Assembly (NCBI GenBank): GCA_017470045.1
Contig: JAFUFG010000043.1
Span: 1-23,152, forward strand
Reading direction: 5' to 3'
From: Bacilli bacterium
GTDB lineage: Bacteria; Bacillota_I; Bacilli_A; RF39; UBA660
Length of the DNA: 23,152 nt
Positions 18,332-23,152 of this stretch are shown here, one piece after another. How positions within the stretch are numbered: the first letter of the stretch is position 1; each line of letters opens with the position of its first letter. Made by a program: the position numbers and the translations under genes. The notes under the pieces are model-generated. The model was not told the DNA's origin and made no database searches. It saw only the letters and a list, made by a program, of their open reading frames with translations.

Positions 18332-20443
18332 ATGAAAGACAATGTTATTAATATTTTAAAAAATAGTGATAAGGCCTTATCTGTATTTGAAATTGAAGAC
18401 TTATTAGAAATTCGTGATGCAGAACTTACGAAAGAATTAATTCAAGTATTGCATGAATTAGAGGAAGAAGTTGTTGTATATCATACGAATAAGGATAAAT
18501 ATATGATGCTTGAGAATAGTCATTTAAGAAAAGGTATTATGAGAGTAAATAAGAAGGGATTCGGATTTGTTGAAGTAGATAACTTAGATGATGATATCTA
18601 TATTCCTCAAGATGATATGAATGGAGCTATCCATGATGATATTGTTTTAGTAGAAATTACTTCTAAAATGAAATTAGATCGTCTAGAGGGTAGAGTTTTA
18701 AAGATTATTAAAAGACAAGTTGAGCGATATATTGGAGAAATTAACTTTGATAAGAAAGATAAAGGTCATATTACTTTAGATGATAATAAGATTAAATTAA
18801 ATATTGAAATACCTCGTGAAGCGTCTATGAATGCAGTAGATGGTCATAAGGTTGTTGTAGAACTTGTTAAAAAATTAAATGATAATTTAAAATACGAAGG
18901 TAAAGTTGTTGAAGTTATTGGCCATAAGAACGACCCTGGTGTTGATATTATGTCTATTATTTGTAAGTATAATATTAATACGGAATTTCCAGATGATGTA
19001 AAAGAAGAAGTTGCAGAATTACCAATGGAAGTACGTCCAGTTGATTTAAGAGGACGTAGAGATTTACGTGATGTAGAAATCTTTACGATTGATGGAGATG
19101 ATACAAAAGATATTGATGATGCAATTAGTATTAAAAGACTTCCTAATGGTCATTATGAATTAGGAGTACATATTGCAGATGTTAGTTATTATGTGAAAGA
19201 GGATTCTCCACTTGATAAAGAAGCGATGGAACGTGGAACTTCTGTTTATTTAGTAGATCGTGTTATTCCAATGATTCCACATGAATTAAGTAATGGTATT
19301 TGTTCTTTGAATCCAGAAGTTGATCGTTTAGCAGTGTCTTGTGTTATGGAATTTGATGATATGGGAAAACAAGTGAATTATGAAATCTTCCCAAGTGTTA
19401 TTAAATCTCGTATTCAAATGACTTATAAGAATGTTAATAGTATTTTAGAGGATAATATTGTTCCTGAGGGATATGGTCCTTATGTTAGAAGTTTAAGACA
19501 AATGCATGAACTTGCGAAAATCTTACAAAAAATGATTACTAGAAGAGGTTATATTAACTTTGATATTCAAGAGCCAAAGATTATTGTTGATGAAAAGTGT
19601 AAGCCTCTAGAAGTATTGGTAAGAGATACTGGAGAAGGTCAAAGATTAATTGAATCTTTCATGATTGCGGCTAATGAATGTGTAGCAACGCATATTTACT
19701 TTATGAATTTACCATTTATCTATCGTATTCATGAGAATCCAAAAGAAGAAAAGATTCGTAGTTTCTTAGGATTTGTTAGTAGTTTAGGTTATAAAGTTAC
19801 AGGTGATGTTAGTGATATTAAGCCTACTACGATGCAAAGAATCTTAAAACAATTAGAAGATAAACCAGAATACAAGATTCTTGCTTCTTTATTACTAAGA
19901 AGTATGCAAAAAGCTGTATATAGTCCAGAAAATTTGGGACACTATGGATTAGCAAGTAGTTGTTATACTCATTTTACTTCTCCAATTCGAAGATATCCGG
20001 ATACGACTGTTCATCGTTTACTTCATACTTATCTATTTGATAGTAAAATTGATATGAGAACGATTCGTCATTGGGAAGAAAAATTAGTCTTTGTTGCAGA
20101 GCAGGCATCTGCTAGAGAAAGAGCTGCAGTTGACTGTGAACGTGAAGTAGATGATATGAAGATGGCAGAATATATGGAAGACCATATTGGAGAAGAATTT
20201 GAAGGTATGATATCTTCTGTTACAAGTTTTGGTATGTTTGTAGAACTTGATAATTTAATTGAAGGGTTGGTACCAATTCGTGATATGAAAGATTTCTTCC
20301 ACTTTGATGAAGATCATATGACTCTTACAGGGGAAAGAAGTGGAGTTGTCTATAAAATTGGAGATCGTGTTGTTGTTAAAGTTGTTAGAGCTTCTAAAGA
20401 TGATAAGACAATCGATTTCGAAGTATTAAGAAAGGTACAGTAG
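18332..20443 (+). CDS. rnr: Ribonuclease R
   Basis: RNase R is a 3'-5' exoribonuclease that degrades structured RNA and works with SmpB and tmRNA in ribosome rescue. The protein has 703 aa, somewhat shorter than many homologues (over 750) and without a long Lys-rich tail. Domains: N-terminal winged helix (about 1-65, ALSVFEIEDLL), cold-shock domains (about 68-220, KKGFGFVEVDNLDDDIYIP), catalytic RNB domain with DGDDTKDIDDA at 254-264 (acidic metal ligands intact), HYGLASSCYTHFTSPIRRYPD, and a C-terminal S1 domain (about 620-700). It is followed 4 nt later by the CapA-family gene and then smpB, with no terminator between, consistent with the frequent rnr-smpB linkage. Confidence 0.97.
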   Translation: MKDNVINILKNSDKALSVFEIEDLLEIRDAELTKELIQVLHELEEEVVVYHTNKDKYMMLENSHLRKGIMRVNKKGFGFVEVDNLDDDIYIPQDDMNGAIHDDIVLVEITSKMKLDRLEGRVLKIIKRQVERYIGEINFDKKDKGHITLDDNKIKLNIEIPREASMNAVDGHKVVVELVKKLNDNLKYEGKVVEVIGHKNDPGVDIMSIICKYNINTEFPDDVKEEVAELPMEVRPVDLRGRRDLRDVEIFTIDGDDTKDIDDAISIKRLPNGHYELGVHIADVSYYVKEDSPLDKEAMERGTSVYLVDRVIPMIPHELSNGICSLNPEVDRLAVSCVMEFDDMGKQVNYEIFPSVIKSRIQMTYKNVNSILEDNIVPEGYGPYVRSLRQMHELAKILQKMITRRGYINFDIQEPKIIVDEKCKPLEVLVRDTGEGQRLIESFMIAANECVATHIYFMNLPFIYRIHENPKEEKIRSFLGFVSSLGYKVTGDVSDIKPTTMQRILKQLEDKPEYKILASLLLRSMQKAVYSPENLGHYGLASSCYTHFTSPIRRYPDTTVHRLLHTYLFDSKIDMRTIRHWEEKLVFVAEQASARERAAVDCEREVDDMKMAEYMEDHIGEEFEGMISSVTSFGMFVELDNLIEGLVPIRDMKDFFHFDEDHMTLTGERSGVVYKIGDRVVVKVVRASKDDKTIDFEVLRKVQ

Positions 20444-20447
20444 TTTT

Positions 20448-21665
20448 ATGAGTAGTACAAAGAAAAAGAGAAGAATGAAAAAGAAGGCTAAAATATTCTT
20501 CTTCCTATTGTTTCTTATTTTGATTGCTTGTGGTGGATCATTCTGCTATATCAATCGTGATAAGATTTTTAAAGAGCCTAAAAAAGAGGAAAAGAGAGAG
20601 GAAAAACCAAAAGAAGAGCCTAAACAACCTGTGGATTATGAAGCAAAGTTAATTATGGTTGGAGATGCTTTGATTCACTGGGGTGTTTATAATGATGCGA
20701 AAACTGCAGATGGAGGATATGATTTTAAGCCACAAATTGCTGATTTTAAACAAATATCTTCTAAGTATGATTTAGCATATTATAATCAAGAAACTGTTTT
20801 AGGTGGTAAAGAACTTGGAGTATCTAGTTATCCATTATTTAATTCTCCTTATGAAGTAGGAGATGCCTTTATTGATGCTGGTTTTAACATGGTTTCTTTA
20901 GCAACAAATCATACGATGGATAAAGGAGAACAAGGTGTTCTTAATTCTGTAGCTTATTGGAAACAACATCCAGAAGTTGCTGCTTCTGGTCAATGGAGTA
21001 GTGAAGAAGAAAGAACTGCTTCTGTTCAAAAAGTATATGAGAAAAATGGTATTAAATACGCTTTTATTTCTTATACAATTTGGAATAATGGGTTAAGAAC
21101 TCCATATGGAAAAGATTACTTAAATAGTGAGTATAGTGAAGAGAAAGCAAAAGCCGATATTGAGTCTGTTCGTGATAAAGTAGATTTCGTTATTGTTGCA
21201 ATGCACTGGGGAACTGAATATTCTTTTAAAGTAGATTACAAACAAGAAGAAATTGCCAATTACTTATCTTCTTTAGGAGTAGACTTAATTATTGGAGCTC
21301 ACCCACATGTTATTCAAACAGTAGAATCTATTAATGAAGGAAAGACATTTGTTATTTACTCTTTAGGAAACTTTATTAGTGACCAAAATGATGTTGATAA
21401 CTTTACTGGTCTAGCTATGGAAGTAACGTTAAAGAAACATGTTGATGTGGATGATACTGTTACTTGTAGTGTAGTTGACCCAAAAGCTCAATTAGTGTAT
21501 ACTACAACGAAGAACATTGGTTATAACACGAACTTTAGAATTATTACTTATCCAAAATTAACGGATGATCAATTAAGAAATCATGGTACTTTATATGAAC
21601 AATATAAAGCCATTGTAAATGAAAGATATCCTAACTTAACTTGGGGGTTATCAGGGGAGGCATAG
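20448..21665 (+). CDS. CapA-family (PgsA-like) membrane-anchored metallophosphatase-fold protein
   Basis: CapA/PgsA proteins have a calcineurin-like phosphoesterase fold and, in some species, take part in poly-gamma-glutamate or capsule synthesis; many members have no assigned role. The 405-aa protein has a very basic N-terminus (KKKRRMKKKAK), one hydrophobic segment at about 14-34, a Lys/Glu/Pro-rich linker, then the outside domain. Metal-site motifs in order: MVGD (D73), YNQE (N113), ATNH (N154, H155), AMHWGTEY (H253), GAHPH (H285, H287) and SLGNF. No capB or capC-like genes are nearby, so polymer synthesis is not implied. The start lies 4 nt after rnr with a weak binding site, which suggests coupling. 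Its place between rnr and smpB is unusual. Confidence 0.88.
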   Translation: MSSTKKKRRMKKKAKIFFFLLFLILIACGGSFCYINRDKIFKEPKKEEKREEKPKEEPKQPVDYEAKLIMVGDALIHWGVYNDAKTADGGYDFKPQIADFKQISSKYDLAYYNQETVLGGKELGVSSYPLFNSPYEVGDAFIDAGFNMVSLATNHTMDKGEQGVLNSVAYWKQHPEVAASGQWSSEEERTASVQKVYEKNGIKYAFISYTIWNNGLRTPYGKDYLNSEYSEEKAKADIESVRDKVDFVIVAMHWGTEYSFKVDYKQEEIANYLSSLGVDLIIGAHPHVIQTVESINEGKTFVIYSLGNFISDQNDVDNFTGLAMEVTLKKHVDVDDTVTCSVVDPKAQLVYTTTKNIGYNTNFRIITYPKLTDDQLRNHGTLYEQYKAIVNERYPNLTWGLSGEA

Positions 21666-21668
21666 AAT

Positions 21669-22106
21669 ATGGAAATCTTAAATCGTAAAGCACGTCATGA
21701 CTATTTTGTTGATGAGGCGATTGAAGCTGGTATTGTATTAACTGGTACGGAAATTAAAGCAATTCGTAATGGTGACTGCAATATTAAGGATTGTTATGGT
21801 ATTATTAAGAACCATGAAGTATTTCTATTAAATATGTATATAGGTCAATATAAAGAAGGAAATATCTTTAATCATGAAGAGACAAGGGATCGTAAACTTC
21901 TTCTTCATAAGAAAGAGATTTCTAAATTAGAGAAATATATTGAACAAAAGGGTTATACCTTAATCCCATTAAAACTATATTTTAAAGAAAGTCGTTTGAA
22001 GGTAGAATTGGGAGTTTGTCATGGTAAGAAAGAGTATGACAAACGTGAATCTATTAAAGAACGTGATATTAAAAGAGAAGTTGAGAAAAATCTAAAGAAG
22101 TATTAA
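21669..22106 (+). CDS. smpB: SsrA-binding protein SmpB
   Basis: SmpB binds tmRNA (SsrA) and delivers it to stalled ribosomes for trans-translation. The protein has 145 aa. Typical segments are [100 protein letters not shown], given here only in part, and the basic C-terminal tail that enters the mRNA channel. GGGGAGG at 11 nt or less before the ATG sets the start, 3 nt after the preceding stop. It is the last gene of the rnr unit. The ssrA gene itself is not within the window. Confidence 0.97.
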   Translation: MEILNRKARHDYFVDEAIEAGIVLTGTEIKAIRNGDCNIKDCYGIIKNHEVFLLNMYIGQYKEGNIFNHEETRDRKLLLHKKEISKLEKYIEQKGYTLIPLKLYFKESRLKVELGVCHGKKEYDKRESIKERDIKREVEKNLKKY

Positions 22107-22117
22107 TACTTCTTTTT
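22094..22117 (+). terminator. smpB terminator built over the stop codon
   Basis: A perfect 22-bp palindrome (22094-22115; arm AAAGAAGTATT and its complement) is followed by more T. The TAA stop (22104-22106) lies at its centre. Confidence 0.85.
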
Positions 22118-22120
22118 TTA

Positions 22121-22129
22121 TGGTATTAT
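22121..22129 (+). promoter_or_regulatory. Possible promoter of the last gene
   Basis: An extended -10, TGG then TATTAT (22124-22129), falls directly behind the smpB terminator, with no clear -35. A start near 22136 would leave a leader of about 11 nt starting at AGGTGA. Confidence 0.35.
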
Positions 22130-22146
22130 TATGGTAGGTGAGTGTT

Positions 22147-23152
22147 ATGAAGAAGGCGTTCTTTTTATTACTTCTATTGTTTCCACTTCGTGTTTCTGCT
22201 TTAAATATATTTGATGTTAATGTAAAAGCTCCAGATGATATTAAAGAAGGGGAATCTTTTATTGTAGAGATTTCTAGTGTACTTTTTAATTATAACTATA
22301 AAGAAGGTATTATTTCTGCGGCAGTAGAGTTTGAATATGATGAGAATATTTTTAATTTAACTTCTGTTTATACGGATGATTATGATAGTGTTATCGTAAA
22401 ACAAGACGGTAAGTATTATATTGTTAGTGTTGTGAATGATTCTACAGCTCATAAATGTTCTGATGGTACTTTAAATTGTCATCCTTATACTGCTAGTCTT
22501 GCTTTTTATGTTAAAGATACCGATAAGTTTGCAACCAATATTAAGATTAATGAGTTGGAATTAGATATTTTTGATGTTGATAATGATTATGATGAATATG
22601 ACTTAAATGATGCGGAACCTGTAAACTTTTCTGTACAAAAAACTCATGCTTTTAATATTATACAAGCTAATCATGTTAATAGTGCTCCTAGTAGTATTGT
22701 AACTAGTGATACTTCTGTTGTAGATGGTACGAAAGAAGAGATTAAGGAAGAAGCAAAGAAGAGTACGAAACCATATTTAAAATCCTTATCTATTAAAGGT
22801 TATCCTCTTGAATTTAAAAGTGATCAATATTCTTATCGTTTGGTAGTTCCAAATGATGTGAATTCATTAGATGTAGAAGCTCTTCCATTATTAGAAGATA
22901 GTGTTGTTGATATAAGTGGTGCGGATGATCTGAAAAAATCTTCGAATCAAGTAAAGATTAAAGTTTCTTTAAAGGATGGGACAAAGAGTATTTATTATAT
23001 TCAAATAAAGAAAGAAGGATTATCCGAAAAAACTTATCAGAATAGTTTTGATAAGTTAAATAAGATTGCTTTTATTATGGGTGGAGTGGTATTTGGAATT
23101 ATAATTTTATCTATTTTAATTTCTATTCATAATAAGAGAAAATTGAAAAAAT
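22147..23152 (+). CDS. Secreted/membrane-anchored protein with cohesin-like and cadherin-like domains, 3' end missing
   Basis: The frame is open from the ATG at 22147 to the window end (335 codons, no stop). An N-terminal signal peptide is clear (KKAFFLLLLLFPLRVSA). Residues of about 22-180 form a beta-rich domain (GESFIVEISSVLFNYNY, AAVEFEYDENIFNLTSVY) resembling cohesin-type modules by pattern, with a close cysteine pair C104 and C111. A Ser/Thr/Lys/Glu linker follows, then at about 209-292 a domain starting LKSLSIKGYPLEF with YSYRLVVP and YYIQIKK, typical of the cadherin-like beta-sandwich family. A membrane helix at about 307-327 is followed by basic residues, so it is an outside-facing, type I anchored surface protein. 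AGGTGA precedes the start. Function is unknown; adhesion or envelope scaffolding is inferred. Confidence 0.8.
   Translation, partial: MKKAFFLLLLLFPLRVSALNIFDVNVKAPDDIKEGESFIVEISSVLFNYNYKEGIISAAVEFEYDENIFNLTSVYTDDYDSVIVKQDGKYYIVSVVNDSTAHKCSDGTLNCHPYTASLAFYVKDTDKFATNIKINELELDIFDVDNDYDEYDLNDAEPVNFSVQKTHAFNIIQANHVNSAPSSIVTSDTSVVDGTKEEIKEEAKKSTKPYLKSLSIKGYPLEFKSDQYSYRLVVPNDVNSLDVEALPLLEDSVVDISGADDLKKSSNQVKIKVSLKDGTKSIYYIQIKKEGLSEKTYQNSFDKLNKIAFIMGGVVFGIIILSILISIHNKRKLKK

Noticed and set aside
22107..22146. tmRNA gene next to smpB
   Set aside because: Only 40 bases separate smpB from the next gene, and they hold a terminator and a promoter-like box.

Overview
The window is AT-rich DNA from a low-GC Gram-positive bacterium (Bacillota, Bacilli-like). 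Supporting signs are strong AGGAGG-type ribosome binding sites, extended -10 promoters, U-tract intrinsic terminators, a T-box leader in front of proS, a secG-rnr-smpB gene set, and a type VII (WXG100/EssC) secretion locus of the Firmicutes kind. TGG encodes Trp at conserved sites and TGA ends only one gene. MurD and a FemABX protein show that the cell makes peptidoglycan. An uncultured gut Bacilli lineage (RF39 or Erysipelotrichales-like) would fit, but that placement is inference.

Layout. 1-3130: the 3' part of fusA (EF-G), then tuf (EF-Tu) with its own likely promoter and a terminator. 3134-4407 (minus): a FemABX-type peptidoglycan bridge aminoacyltransferase, transcribed divergently from murD. 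4518-7104: murD and eno overlap by 11 nt and end in a terminator placed on the eno stop codon. 7103-9034: promoter, proline T-box riboswitch (specifier CCU, bulge UGGU) and proS. 9067-10817: a membrane-anchored protein with a HESMH zinc-metallopeptidase motif.

10818-17904 is the accessory part, a compact type VII secretion locus. Six small helical-protein genes on the plus strand (two with clear WxG motifs, others WXG-like without it) converge on a minus-strand pair, a 1539-aa EssC-type FHA/FtsK ATPase and an EsaB/YukD-like ubiquitin-fold protein. The two units meet at a bidirectional terminator. No EsaA, EssA, EssB, LXG toxin or immunity gene is recognisable in the window.

18028-23152 returns to housekeeping genes: secG, then rnr, a CapA-family protein and smpB in one run, then a secreted or membrane-anchored adhesin-like protein cut by the window end. 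In many Firmicutes eno, secG, rnr and smpB are near neighbours. Here proS, the metallopeptidase and the secretion locus lie between eno and secG.

A recurrent trait is that intrinsic terminators are built over or directly against stop codons (FemABX gene, eno, metallopeptidase gene, secG, smpB, and the last WXG-operon gene). There are no rRNA, tRNA, CRISPR or IS elements, and no stretch longer than 300 bases lacks a gene.
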